Positions 14,509-29,300 of a stretch of 44,975 nucleotides of DNA are shown here, one piece after another; within the stretch, counting starts at the first letter, position 1; each line of letters opens with the position of its first letter. The stretch is taken from the NCBI GenBank assembly GCA_011390365.1, contig JAABSM010000025.1, positions 1 to 44,975 on the forward strand, written 5' to 3'. A program made the translations under genes and the position numbers. The DNA is from Gammaproteobacteria bacterium. Its GTDB lineage: Bacteria > Pseudomonadota > Gammaproteobacteria > Chromatiales > Chromatiaceae. A model generated the notes under the pieces. It had not been told where the DNA came from. It saw only the letters and a program-made list of their open reading frames with translations, and ran no database searches.

Positions 14509-17413
14509 AGATCCCCTCCTTCTTCCTGAATGCCCCGGCGATATAGGACTGCCACTTGCGAAAACGGGTCTGCTGGCCCGGCACGGTGTGGTGGCCGTCG
14601 AACTGGGGCCAGCTCTGTTCGGGTTCGCCCTCTTCGGCCTTGTAGACCTTGACGCGCACGTCGAACCAGGCGGCCTGGCCGGTGACCGGGTCGGAGTTGG
14701 AGAGGTGGTCGCCGTCTTCGTGGGCGGGCAGCTCTTCCGGGATGACGTGGTTGAGCAGGAAGCCCTTCTGGGATTCGTTGGCCTTCTTCGACAGGCCCCA
14801 GGCGCCGCTGGCCTTGCCGATGGCGTTCCAGGTCCACACCGTGCCCGGCTCCACCGCCTCCGAGAAACGGCACATGCAGCGCACCTTGTGGGTGGGGGAT
14901 TCGATCCACACCCAGTCGCCGTCGTTGAAGCCCTGTTTCTGGCCCAGTTGTGGATTCACGAACAGGTAGTTGTGGGTGTGGATCTGGCGCAGCCAGGCGT
15001 TCTGGCTGTCCCATGAGTGGTACATCGCCATCGGTCGCTGGGTCAGTGCGTTGAGCGGATACTCGTGGGTATCCACCAGCTTCGCCAGCAGGGTCTCGCT
15101 GTAGAAGGGCAGGGGGTCGAAGTGGGTCTCGACCCGCTTGCGCAGGTGATCCGGCGGCTGCTTGCCGGGCCACTTGCCCTGGGCGGCGAGGCGGAACTTC
15201 TGTAACGGCTCGGAATAGATGTGCAGGGCGATGGGCTCGGCGTAACGGGTCATGCCGTGGGTGCGCGCCCATTGCAGATAGCCCCGGTTCCAGTTGCGCA
15301 TGTACTGGTAGCTGCGAGGCAGTTTGTGGTGGTAGAAGCCGCCGTTCCGCTGGTACATCTCCCACTGGCGCGGATTGGGCTCGCCCTTGAGGAATTTCTC
15401 CCCTGCCGCGCCGCGCCAGCCGGCGAGGAAGCCGATGCCGGAGCCGGGCGAGGTCTCGTAGTTGGTGATGAAGTCCGGATAGTCGCGAAACTTGCGCTTG
15501 CCATTATCATCGACGAAGGCGGGCAGCTTGAGGCGCGTGCCCATCTCCACGATCACATCCTGGAACGGCTTGCAGTCGCCCTTGGGCTTCATCACCGGGA
15601 TGCGCACCGAATCCACCGGGCCGTCGAATTCCGAGATCGGCCTATCGAGCATCGACATCGCGTCGTGGCGCTCCAGATAGGTGGTATCCGGCAGCACCAG
15701 GTCGGCGAAGGCGACGGTCTCGGACTGGAAGGCGTCGCAGACAATAATAAAAGGTATCTTGTACTCGCCGTTCTCGTCCTTGTCGGTGAGCATGTCGCGC
15801 ACATTGGCGGTATTCATGGAGCTGTTCCAGGCCATGTTCGCCATGAACAGCAACAGGGTATCGATCTTGTACGGATCGCCGCGCCAGGCGTTGGTGATGG
15901 CGTTGTGCATCAGGCCATGGACCGACAGCGGGTATTCCCAGGAGAAGGCCTTGTCGAGGCGCACCGGCTCGCCCTTGTCATCCACGAACAGGTCATCCGG
16001 CTTGGCGGGCCAGCCCAGCGGCATGCCGTCGAGCGGGGTATTGGGCTTGACCCCCTCCGGGCTGTTGGGCGGCTTGGGGCAGGGGGGGATGGGGCGCGGG
16101 AAGGGGGCCTTGTGGCGAAAGCCGCCGGGGCGGTCGATGGTGCCCAGGATCGACATCAGGATGCCGAGCGCGCGGATCGACTGAAAGCCGTTGGAGTGGG
16201 CGGCGAGGCCGCGCATGGCGTGAAACGCCACCGGGTTGCCGGTGACCGAGTCGTGCTCCTTGTCCCAGCAGTCGGTCCAGCGGATCGGCAGCTTGATCTT
16301 CTGATCGCGGGCGGTGACGCCCATCTCGTGGGCGAGACGGCGGATTATCGCCGCCGGTACGCCGGTGATCCGTTCCGCCCACTCGGGGGTGTAGAGATCC
16401 ACTCGTTCCTTTAATAACTGGAAGGCGGGCTTCACCGGGGTACCGTCCTCCAGGGTGAACTCGCCCAGCAGGTAGGGGTCGGCCCCCTCGGTGTGGGTGG
16501 AGATGGGCTTGTCCAGCTCCCGATCCCACCAGAGTTTGTTCTGGGGATCGAAGCAGCCCTCCTCGATGTGCATCTCGAAGCGCTTGAAGAGGCCGTGGTC
16601 GTCCCGGCTCTCGTCCTGGATCACCAGCTCGGCGGCGTTGGTGTAGCGCACCAGGAACTCGCGGTCGAACAGGCCGTGCTTGATGATCTCGTGGATGAAG
16701 GCGAGGATCAGCGCGCCATCGGTGCCCGGCTTGATCGGCACCCACTCGTCGGCGATGGCGGAGTAGCCGGTGCGGATCGGGTTGATCGAAACAAACCGAC
16801 CGCCGGCGCGCTTGAAGCGGGAGAGCTCCTTCTTGAGGGGATTGGAGTGGTGATCCTCGGCGGTGCCGATCATCACGAACAGCTTGGCGCGGTCCAGGTC
16901 CGGCCCGCCGAACTCCCAGAAGCTGCCGCCGATGGTGTAGATCATGCCGGCGGCCATGTTGACCGAGCAGAAGCCGCCATGGGCGGCGTAGTTCGGCGTG
17001 CCGAACTGCTTGGCGAAGAGGCCGGTGAGGGCCTGCATCTGGTCGCGGCCGGTGAACAGCGCGAACTTCTTGGGGTCGGTGGCGCGCAGGTGGGCGAGGC
17101 GCTCTTCCATGATCTCGAAGGCCTTGTCCCAGGAGATGGGTTCGAACTCGGACTTGCCCCGCTCGCCGCCCTGTTTTCTCAGTAGCGGCGTGGTGATGCG
17201 CGCCGGCGAATACTGCTTCATGATCCCCGACGAGCCCTTGGCGCAGAGCACCCCCTCGTTGAGCGGATGGTTGGGGTTGCCCTCGATGTGGCGCACCTCG
17301 CCATCGCGCAGATGCACGCGAATGCCGCAACGGCAGGCACACATGTAACAGGTGGTCTCTTTGACTTCGTGACGACCGATCTCGCGGTCGGGGCGCTCTT
17401 CCGGCTGGATCAT
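14504..17413 (-). CDS. soeA: Molybdopterin oxidoreductase, probable SoeA sulfite dehydrogenase subunit
   Basis: A 969-residue (about 109 kDa) enzyme of the DMSO reductase family. The N-terminal [4Fe-4S] motif uses Cys22, Cys25, Cys29 and Cys57 (TTCYMCACRCGIRV, then LCAKG). Further blocks include FTGRDQMQALTGLFAKQFG, GGFCSVNMAAG and, near the C-terminus, the molybdopterin-dinucleotide binding domain (NALTQRPMAMYHSWDSQNAW). No twin-arginine signal is present, so it faces the cytoplasm. In Allochromatium vinosum SoeA has this size and oxidises sulfite to sulfate as part of sulfur oxidation. The Soe call is an inference from size, missing signal and partner subunits; related polysulfide or tetrathionate reductases are less likely. 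Confidence 0.88.
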   Translation of the reverse strand: MIQPEERPDREIGRHEVKETTCYMCACRCGIRVHLRDGEVRHIEGNPNHPLNEGVLCAKGSSGIMKQYSPARITTPLLRKQGGERGKSEFEPISWDKAFEIMEERLAHLRATDPKKFALFTGRDQMQALTGLFAKQFGTPNYAAHGGFCSVNMAAGMIYTIGGSFWEFGGPDLDRAKLFVMIGTAEDHHSNPLKKELSRFKRAGGRFVSINPIRTGYSAIADEWVPIKPGTDGALILAFIHEIIKHGLFDREFLVRYTNAAELVIQDESRDDHGLFKRFEMHIEEGCFDPQNKLWWDRELDKPISTHTEGADPYLLGEFTLEDGTPVKPAFQLLKERVDLYTPEWAERITGVPAAIIRRLAHEMGVTARDQKIKLPIRWTDCWDKEHDSVTGNPVAFHAMRGLAAHSNGFQSIRALGILMSILGTIDRPGGFRHKAPFPRPIPPCPKPPNSPEGVKPNTPLDGMPLGWPAKPDDLFVDDKGEPVRLDKAFSWEYPLSVHGLMHNAITNAWRGDPYKIDTLLLFMANMAWNSSMNTANVRDMLTDKDENGEYKIPFIIVCDAFQSETVAFADLVLPDTTYLERHDAMSMLDRPISEFDGPVDSVRIPVMKPKGDCKPFQDVIVEMGTRLKLPAFVDDNGKRKFRDYPDFITNYETSPGSGIGFLAGWRGAAGEKFLKGEPNPRQWEMYQRNGGFYHHKLPRSYQYMRNWNRGYLQWARTHGMTRYAEPIALHIYSEPLQKFRLAAQGKWPGKQPPDHLRKRVETHFDPLPFYSETLLAKLVDTHEYPLNALTQRPMAMYHSWDSQNAWLRQIHTHNYLFVNPQLGQKQGFNDGDWVWIESPTHKVRCMCRFSEAVEPGTVWTWNAIGKASGAWGLSKKANESQKGFLLNHVIPEELPAHEDGDHLSNSDPVTGQAAWFDVRVKVYKAEEGEPEQSWPQFDGHHTVPGQQTRFRKWQSYIAGAFRKKEGIS

Positions 17414-17451
17414 CTTGGTTCGCTTGCTAGGTCAACACAAAAGAATATTCA

Positions 17452-17480
17452 ACTATACTTAAATTCCACGGCGGCGTCAC
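17452..17480 (-). promoter_or_regulatory. Candidate sigma-70 promoter of the soe-like operon
   Basis: On the minus strand GTGACG (17475-17480) and TATAGT (17452-17457) with a 17-base spacer lie about 40 bases upstream of the soeA start at 17413. Confidence 0.4.
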
Positions 17481-17924
17481 ATTGAAACGCTTTTGCCAGG
17501 CATAAGCCGGGGGCAAAAGATTACATCGTAGTTAGCGATTAAAATGAATCCAGACCCCAGCAATCGACGCTAAGCGCCTGTCTCTTCGCGGGTTCGAGAG
17601 TTTTCCACCAAACCTGTGGATAACTTCGTGGAAAAACGGTGGGAAGGGGCCTTCATGCCAGTGAATTCAAGGCCTCGTGGGGGTTTGTATAATATTTGCG
17701 CAATATAATTAAAGTAAGTAATTACAGTCACTTATGGGGCTATCGTGAGAGTTTGCGTTAGGTCTTTCGGCTAGCCGCCGGAAAAAATGCTGGCTGACAG
17801 CAGCTTGTGGAAAATCAACCCGCGGATTTTGCGCGAGCGTCGATCTTGGGGTTGATTTTTCGGCGAATCCTGGTCCGAGATCGCTGTAGTCCGTCGCCTA
17901 CATTTGCGACCGTTTGTCCCTGCT

Positions 17925-17987
17925 AACGATCATGGCGTTGCGCCACCCCGGATGATGAAACATAGGTGGCGCAACGCCGTGATCGTT
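17925..17987. repeat. 23-bp inverted repeat with 17-base loop
   Basis: The arms 17925-17947 and 17965-17987 are reverse complements with one mismatch (core GGCGTTGCGCCACC). As RNA it would form a very stable stem-loop. It is directly followed by the REP copy at 17989. Confidence 0.85.
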
Positions 17988-17988
17988 C

Positions 17989-18020
17989 CCTCACCCCGGC
18001 CCTCTCCCAGAGGGAGAGGG
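17989..18020. repeat. REP-type palindrome (CCCTCACCCC family)
   Basis: CCCTCACCCC, then CCCTCTCCC-AGA-GGGAGAGGG at 18000-18020. It is the same family as the copy inside the DUF455 gene, and lies about 50 bases beyond the stop of the REC-kinase gene. Confidence 0.85.
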
Positions 18021-18073
18021 GGAATAAGGAATCGCTGCGCGATGTTTCACAGTAAACATGGCTTACGTTAACG

Positions 18074-19240
18074 CTATTTCTGGTTGCCATATTGCTTGAA
18101 CATCTCGTCCAGGTCTTCCCGGGTCACCCGTTTGCTGCGCGTCAGGGTGACCGTGACGCGCGTCTTGTCGTCCACCACATCCATGTCGATCGAGCCGTTC
18201 TGGGTCTCCGCGCACAGGCGCGCCGAGTAGGTGCCAAGCCCCGTGCCCTTGTTCTTGCCGTGGGTCACGTACTTGCCGAAGAAGTGATCGCGAATCTCTT
18301 GCGGCACCGCGCCGGTGTTGGTGATGCGGATCTTGAGCGTCGCCTCGTTTCCGTCGTCCAGGTCGACCTCGATCGCGGCCTGCTCCGGTGATGCCTCGAA
18401 GGCGTTCAGCAACAGGTTCGAGAACATGGGAAAACAGAGCATCTCTTCGCCGTTGGCCCAGACCTGCTCCCCCTCCGGCAGTGGGGCGCCGTTGCGGGTG
18501 ACTCGCCAGGGCTTGTTGTGGGCAATCTTGTTGGCCGCCGCCTCGCGCAGGCTTGAATAGAGGATGGGCGTCATGTTGATGGGCTGGATGCTGGCCTGGT
18601 AAACGCCGGTCTCCATCTTGTAGAGATCCAGCGATCGATTGATCATGTCAAGCATCTTGTGGGCCGAGCGTTCCACGTTCTTCAGCAATGCCAGGTGATC
18701 TTCCGAGAAGGCGTAATATGAGCTGAGCAGGGTCGGGATCGGCAGGATGCTGTTGAGCGGTCCCTTCAGGTCATGGCGGGTGATGCGCTCCACGTCGTCG
18801 CGCAGTTGCGCCGCCGCCACCAGCTCTTCGTTCTGCCGTTCAAGCTGTTCGCGGGCGGCCTTCAGCTCAAGGTGGGTGCGCACCCGCGCCAGCACCTCAT
18901 CCGCCTGGAAGGGCTTGGTGACATAGTCCACGCCGCCGGCCTGAAAGGCCCGCACCTTGTCATCCGTCTCTTGCAGGGCGCTGATGAAGATGATCGGGAG
19001 GTTGCGGGTCGCCTCCTGCTGCTTGAGCCTGGCGCACACCTCGTAGCCATCCATCCCCGGCATCTTGATATCCAGCAGGATCAGGTCCGGCGGCGTGTGG
19101 TTGGCGGATTTCAGCGCCAGCGGCCCGTTGGGCATGGAGCGCACATCGTAGCCGTTGTCTTCGAGGATGCGCTCCAGCAGGTCCAGGTTGGCCGGTGTGT
19201 CGTCGACGATGAGCACGTTTCTCGGGTCTTCGGTGGTCAT
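18074..19240 (-). CDS. REC-histidine kinase protein (receiver first)
   Basis: A 388-residue cytoplasmic protein. An N-terminal receiver domain has acidic residues Asp13-Asp14, phospho-acceptor Asp57 and Lys109. A coiled coil (about 125-150) leads to an H-box RITRHDLKGPL with His156 and a HATPase domain with NLLLNAFEA and GTGLGTYSARL. The receiver at the front suggests that phosphorylation from another kinase gates this one. ATG 19240 overlaps the stop of the upstream GGDEF-EAL gene (ATGA), implying co-translation. The two receivers of the pair are similar in sequence (VDDTPANLDLL in both), pointing to a shared input. Confidence 0.9.
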   Translation of the reverse strand: MTTEDPRNVLIVDDTPANLDLLERILEDNGYDVRSMPNGPLALKSANHTPPDLILLDIKMPGMDGYEVCARLKQQEATRNLPIIFISALQETDDKVRAFQAGGVDYVTKPFQADEVLARVRTHLELKAAREQLERQNEELVAAAQLRDDVERITRHDLKGPLNSILPIPTLLSSYYAFSEDHLALLKNVERSAHKMLDMINRSLDLYKMETGVYQASIQPINMTPILYSSLREAAANKIAHNKPWRVTRNGAPLPEGEQVWANGEEMLCFPMFSNLLLNAFEASPEQAAIEVDLDDGNEATLKIRITNTGAVPQEIRDHFFGKYVTHGKNKGTGLGTYSARLCAETQNGSIDMDVVDDKTRVTVTLTRSKRVTREDLDEMFKQYGNQK

Positions 19241-21789
19241 GAGGCGGTCTCTGGCTGTGGTTGTGTTTTCGATTCGGGAATGAGGGCGCCGGGCGGCGGC
19301 GGCTCGCCGGCCGCGTGCGCGAGCCAGCGGGAGATGGTATCGGCGTCCACCGGACGGCTGATCAGAAAGCCCTGGGCGATATCGCAACCCAATTGCCTCA
19401 GCAGGGTTCGCTGGGCCTCCGCCTCCACCCCCTCGGCGATCAATGCATAGCCCAGGGTCTTGCCCAGGGCGACGATGGCGCGCACGATGGCGGCATCGTC
19501 TTCGTCCGCCGGCAGATCGGTGACGAACGCCTTGTCGATCTTCAGCTTGGTCAGGGGCAGGTTCTTCAGGTAGGCGAGGGAGGAGTAGCCGGTGCCGAAG
19601 TCATCCACGGCGACGCCTATGCCCAGGCTGCGCAACGCCTCCAGCAGCGGTTTGGCCCGTTGCGGGTCCTCCATCACCGCGCTTTCGGTCAGTTCCAGCT
19701 CCAGCCGCTCCGGCGGCATGCCGGTCTCCGCGATGACTGCGCGCACCTGCTCGAAAAAGTCCTCCTTGTGGAGCTGTCCGGCGGAGACGTTCACCGCCAG
19801 CGTGCCGAAGGGCACGCCCTCGTCCAGCCAGCGCCGCCCCTGCTCGCAGGCCATGCGCAGCACTTGCAGCCCGAGCGGGATGATCAGTCCGCACTCTTCG
19901 GCCAAGGGGATGAAACGGTCCGGACCCAACAGCCCGGCGCTCGGATGATTCCAGCGCACCAGCGCCTCCAGCCCCAGCGTTCGCCCGGTATGGAGGCAGG
20001 TCTGGGGCTGATAGTGGAGAGTCAGCTCGCCGTCGCGCAGGGCGTTGTGCAGTTCGCTCTCCAGGCGGATGCGATCGAGGGCGCGGTCCGTGAGATCGCC
20101 GGTATAGAAATGAAACCGGTTGCGTCCCGCCCGTTTGGCGTTATACATGGCATTATCGGCATTGCGCAGCAGGCCCTCGGGATCGCGGGCGTCATCCGGA
20201 AACAGACTGATGCCGATACTGCCGCCGACATGCAACTCCTCGCCCGCCACCTGGAAGGGCGCGTCAAAGGTCCGCAGCAACTTCTCGGCCAGGCGGCTGG
20301 CATCCCGCGGCGCGCGGACGTCTTCCTGAACCAGGGTGAACTCGTCGCCGCCCAGACGGGCCAGGGTGTCCTCTTCGCGGATCACCCCCTTGAGTCGTCG
20401 CGCCACTTGCAGCAGCAGCTCGTCGCCCGCCAGATGCCCCAGGCTGTCGTTGACCAGCTTGAACTGATCCAGGTCGAGAAAGAACACCGCCAGCCCGCCC
20501 TGCTCACGTTCCGCCCGGGCGACGGCGTGCTCCAGGCGGGCGCCGAACAGCAGCCGGTTGGGCAGTCCCGTCAGCGGGTCGTGATGGGCCAGGTGAGCCA
20601 GCTTCTGCTGGGTGCGCTTGAGGTGGCTGATGTCGGCAAAGACCGCCACGAAGTTGGATACCTCGCCCTTCTCGTTGCATACCTGATTGATGCTCATCCA
20701 GGCGGGAAAGGCCTCGCCGCTCTTGCGGCGACTCCAGATTTCGCCCTGCCAGCCGCCTCTCTCCGCGACGCCCCGTGTCACCGTCTCCGCCAGCTCTTGC
20801 TGGTTGCGGGCGGAATAGATCAGGCTCAGGGACGAATCGTTCAGGTCATCCTGGGAGAATCCGGTGATCTGAGTGAAGGCACGGTTGACCTGGATGATGC
20901 GCTGATGCGCGTCGGCGATGGCGACCGCCTCGTTGGTGGTGCGAAACACCGTCGCCGATTGCAGCAGCATCTCCTGCATGGATTTGCGTTCGCTGATGTC
21001 CACCAGCGTCACCACCCGGCCGACGGTCTGGCCATCGTCGGTGAGCGGGTAGCTCCAGCACTCGGCGGAGAACCGCCGCCCAGCGCGGGTGACGAAGGTC
21101 TCGTCCTCGCTGTGATAGGGCTCGTCGGGGTTCCAGGCATGCAGCAGCGGGCATGCCTCCGGCGCGATCGGCTCTCCCTTGTGGCGGTGCTGGATCAGGG
21201 TGTGCATGTTCTCGCCAATGGCCTGTTTCGCCGACTCCAGCCCCAACAGATCGAGACAGGCCTGATTGACGAAGGTGCAGCGACCGTCCCGGTCCAGCCC
21301 GAAGATGGACTCGGCGGTGGAGTCGAGCAGGGCGCGCACATGCTCGCGGCTGGCCCGCAACTGGCGCTGGGTGCGGTAGAGATCGAGATGGGCGTTTACC
21401 CGCGCCAGCACCTCCGCCTCGCGAAAGGGCTTGTTGACATAGTCCACGCCGCCCACCTCGAAGGCGCGCAAGATGTCGTCGGTCTGATTCAGGGCGCTGA
21501 TGAAGATCACCGGGATGCGCCGGGTGCGTTGATCCGCCTTGAGCCGGGCGCAGACCTCGTACCCGTCGAGCCCCGGCATGAGGATATCCAGCAGGATCAG
21601 GTCTGGCGGGAATCGCCGCGCCGAGCGCAACGCCAGTTGGCCGTCGGCGAAGGCGTTCACCCGATAGCCGGCGTCATCCAGGATACGGGTGAGCAGGTCA
21701 AGGTTGGCCGGCGTGTCGTCCACCACCATTGCCGTGGCGGGGGTTTCGGGCGCCGGTGGGAGCGAGAGATGGGGCTTGTCCTTTTTCAT
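19237..21789 (-). CDS. REC-PAS-PAS-GGDEF-EAL cyclic-di-GMP protein
   Basis: An 850-residue cytoplasmic protein. Domains in order: receiver (about 18-135, phospho-acceptor Asp68), PAS (about 145-270), PAS (about 275-395), GGDEF with the intact catalytic motif at residues 480-484, and EAL with the intact motif at 608-610 plus VDDFGTGYSSL. Both cyclic-di-GMP synthesis and breakdown appear possible; which dominates cannot be told. It is the only second-messenger output in this signalling cluster and is translationally coupled to the REC-kinase gene. The next gene upstream ends 86 bases before its start. Confidence 0.93.
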   Translation of the reverse strand: MKKDKPHLSLPPAPETPATAMVVDDTPANLDLLTRILDDAGYRVNAFADGQLALRSARRFPPDLILLDILMPGLDGYEVCARLKADQRTRRIPVIFISALNQTDDILRAFEVGGVDYVNKPFREAEVLARVNAHLDLYRTQRQLRASREHVRALLDSTAESIFGLDRDGRCTFVNQACLDLLGLESAKQAIGENMHTLIQHRHKGEPIAPEACPLLHAWNPDEPYHSEDETFVTRAGRRFSAECWSYPLTDDGQTVGRVVTLVDISERKSMQEMLLQSATVFRTTNEAVAIADAHQRIIQVNRAFTQITGFSQDDLNDSSLSLIYSARNQQELAETVTRGVAERGGWQGEIWSRRKSGEAFPAWMSINQVCNEKGEVSNFVAVFADISHLKRTQQKLAHLAHHDPLTGLPNRLLFGARLEHAVARAEREQGGLAVFFLDLDQFKLVNDSLGHLAGDELLLQVARRLKGVIREEDTLARLGGDEFTLVQEDVRAPRDASRLAEKLLRTFDAPFQVAGEELHVGGSIGISLFPDDARDPEGLLRNADNAMYNAKRAGRNRFHFYTGDLTDRALDRIRLESELHNALRDGELTLHYQPQTCLHTGRTLGLEALVRWNHPSAGLLGPDRFIPLAEECGLIIPLGLQVLRMACEQGRRWLDEGVPFGTLAVNVSAGQLHKEDFFEQVRAVIAETGMPPERLELELTESAVMEDPQRAKPLLEALRSLGIGVAVDDFGTGYSSLAYLKNLPLTKLKIDKAFVTDLPADEDDAAIVRAIVALGKTLGYALIAEGVEAEAQRTLLRQLGCDIAQGFLISRPVDADTISRWLAHAAGEPPPPGALIPESKTQPQPETAS

Positions 21790-21875
21790 GCGCGTCGATC
21801 ACCCCGCGGGGGCTCGGAATCGAATGGGGCGTGCCGCGGCTGGCCGCGGCCTGGCGAAGAAAACGGGTTTTCGGC

Positions 21876-26165
<4,290 letters not shown>

Positions 26166-26200
26166 GACTTTGGCGCGCTTCGATAATGAGAAAAGGGAGG

Positions 26201-26230
26201 ATTATAACCAAATAGTTGGCGCTTTTCGAA
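26201..26230 (-). promoter_or_regulatory. Candidate sigma-70 promoter of the CheB-CheR kinase gene
   Basis: On the minus strand a perfect TATAAT (26201-26206) is preceded at 18 bases by TTCGAA (26225-26230), about 36 bases upstream of ATG 26165. The gap of 218 bases to the next kinase gene supports a separate transcription start here. Confidence 0.5.
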
Positions 26231-26383
26231 TGCTGGGTAAAGGGGCGCGCGGGCCGCTGAACGGGCTGGCGCGAGGGGCGCGGCGGGCGATCAAATGCCT
26301 AAGTAAAAAGCTGCGCAATAGCGGCTCGGCCGGGCTGAAGCCTCGCCCCCCCGGGGCGGAAGCTGGGCCGCGGCGCGGGAGCC

Positions 26384-29300
26384 TCAATCGCCCGCGGGGG
26401 CGCGAGCGGCATTCAGGGCGCTGAGGATGGCGTCGTAGTCGTAGCGGGCGAGGCGTTCCCGTAACTCGGCGGCGAGTCGGGCATGCTCGCCGGCCAGCTC
26501 ATCGGCCAGGCGGTTGAGGGCACGGCCCTTGCCGAGCATCAGCAGCGACTCCAGCTGCTCCAGCCGTTGCGGCGGCAGACCGCGCAGATCCAGCGCCCGG
26601 GCCTTGCCCGGCAGGTCCTCCGACAGCGGGGCCAACGGCGACTTTTCCCGCACCCACTCCAGCGGCAGATGGCGTCCCAGCACCTCGATCAGGGCATTCC
26701 ACTCCAAGGGTTTGGCCAGGTGGTCGCGGCAGCCCGCGGCACGGGTCTTTTCCCGGTCTTCGGCGAAGGCCCGAGCCGAGGCGGCCACCACGCAAAGCCC
26801 CGGCTGCTCGGCCAGCAGCCGGCGGGTGGTCTCCAGGCCGTCCATCTCCGGCATCACGATATCCATCAGCACCAGATCGGGGCAATACGCCGACACCCGG
26901 GCCAGGGCCTCAGCGCCGCTGGCGGCGAGGTCCACGGCGAAGCCCAGCGGCAGTAACAGGCCATGCAGCACATCGCGGTTGTTCTCCTCGTCATCCACCA
27001 CCAGGATGCGCAGCGGTTGCGCGATTCGATCCGTACGGCGGTAACCGGACACCTCCGCATGGCCGTGGCTGGCGGCTATCGGCAAGTCCCCGCGGCTGAT
27101 GGGGGCGGGGATATGCAGCGAGAATCGACTGCCCCGCCCGAGTCGGCTCGTGACCCGGATCTCTCCGCCCATGCACTCCACCAGGCTCTTGCTGATGGCC
27201 AACCCAAGGCCCGTGCCCTGGCGACGATACTTCGCCTCGCCGACCTGACTGTAGGGCGAGAAGAGCTCCTTCAGCTCCGCCTCGCGGATGCCGATGCCGC
27301 TGTCCTCCACCGCGATGCCGAGCCGCTCCTTTTGATACTCGACGCGCAAGGTGATGCCGCCCTGTTCGGTGAACTTGACCGCGTTGCCCAGCAGGTTCAT
27401 CAGGATCTGGCGCAACCGCTTCTCATCCAGGGTCACCGCCGGGGGCAGTTGGTCCAGCCCTTCCAGCTTCAGCTCCAGGCCCTTTTGCGCCGCCTTGAAG
27501 CGGAACTGGTCATGGATCTGTTCGATCAGGGCGGACGGATCCAGGGCGGCGGGAAACAGCTCGAAGCGTCCCGCCTCGATTCGGGCCAGATCGAGGATGT
27601 CGTTGATCAGCAACAGCAGATACTGGCCCGAGCTGGAGATGGCGCTGAGTTCTCGCAGTTGCGTGGGCGGGGTGGCGGGATCCTTGAGCAGGATCTGGGT
27701 ATAGCCCAGCACCGCGTTGAGCGGGGTGCGCAGTTCGTGGCTCATGTTGGCCAGAAAGGCGCTCTTGGCGCGGTTGGCGGCATCCGCCCGTTGGCGCAGG
27801 GTGACCGTTTCCGCGAACTGGCGGGCGTTGTGGATGGCCATGGCGGCGGCGCTGGCGATGGCCTCCAGCAGTTGCCGGGCCTGTTGGTCGAAACGGTCGG
27901 GGCGGGTGTCCACGCACACCAGCACCCCCTGCAACTGCTCCTGAAACAGCAGCGGCAGGGCGATGATGGAGCGGATTTCGATGCCCGTCTCCCGGTCCAC
28001 CCCCTTGAAATGGCGGGAGTCGGCGCGGGTGTCCGCCACCACCACCACCTCGCGGGTCTCGGCGGCCAAGCCGGTGATGCCGACGCCGCGCTTGAGGCGG
28101 TGGCCGCGTATCTTGTCCGCCGCCGGGCCGATGGCGTGGCGACAGACCAGCTCGTCCTCCTCGGCGTGGTAGATCCAGGACGAGTCGCCGGTGATGCTGA
28201 GCACGCTCAAGGCCTCGCGCAGCACCCGGCTGAGCACCTCCTCCAGGTCCAGCGACGAGGAGAAGGAGCGCAGGATGCGGCTGAGAAAGTCGAGAGAGTC
28301 GTTATGCCGTTGCAGGGCGTCTTCCGCCTGTTTCAACGGGGTGATGTCGCGCTCGCTCATCACCACGGCACTGACCGGGCCGTCCGCGTGTTCGCGCAGG
28401 GGATAGTAGGCGACATCCATGAAGCGGCGACCGTCGGCCCGCTCGAACCAAGCCTGATAGCGGACCGGTTCGCCCTGGAGGCAGGCATCGAGCCGCGGTC
28501 GGACGCTGGCGGTGAAGGGCGACTCCCCCAACACCTCGGCCAGGGCGCGGTCGATCACCTCCTCCTTGGGCAAGCCGAAGGCGCGGGCATAGGCCAGGTT
28601 CACCTGACGATAGCGGTAGTCCGCGTCGACGAAGGCCATCAGGTCCTGGGTGGTGTCGACCATCTCCTCGAAGCGCCGCAGTTTCGCCTCCCGTGCCATG
28701 CGCTCGGTGATGTCGCGGGTCACCGCCAGGAACATCGTCTGGCCGCCCAGTTCGATGCGCTTCACCCGCACCTCCTGGTGGATCCGTTGGCCGGTGCGGG
28801 TGCGCCAGGGGCGGATGAACTGAACCGTGCCCGCGTCGCGCATGGCGTCGGCCCGCCGCCGCGCCGTCTCGGGGGTCTCCTCGGCGTCGATCCGCGTAAT
28901 GGACATCCCCCTGAGGGTTTCCGGCGGGTAATCCAGCAGCGCGCACATGGCCGGGTTGAAGTCCACCACCCGCAGATCCCGCTCGCTCACCACGAAGATC
29001 GGGTCGGGCGACTGCTCGATAATCGCCGCGAGCCGCGTCTGGCTCTCCTGCAGGGCGCGGGTCTTGTCCGCCACGCGCTGGTTCAGCTCCTGGTTGAGCC
29101 CCTCGATGCGTCGGCTGTAGCGGCTGATGCGGCGATTGACGACGCGGGCGAACAGCAGCGACAGGGCGGTCGCCAGCGTGATCAGCGCCAGACTGACCCA
29201 CAGGGCGTGACGGAGTCGCGCGGCGATCTCGCCGTCCACGGTCTGGTGGATGCCGGCCACCTCCCGCTCCAGATCATCGAAGTAGAAGCCGCTGGCGATG

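Larger units (their letters stand above)
17481..18073. other. Long intergenic region with DnaA-box-like sites and an AT-rich block
   Basis: No gene seen. DnaA-box-like 9-mers occur at 17601-17609 (TTTTCCACC), 17615-17623 (TGTGGATAA, a perfect TTATCCACA on the minus strand), 17627-17635 (CGTGGAAAA) and 17806-17814 (TGTGGAAAA). An AT-rich block spans about 17683-17731, with a TATAAT at 17688-17693. The right part holds the inverted repeat and REP element listed separately. Confidence 0.5.
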
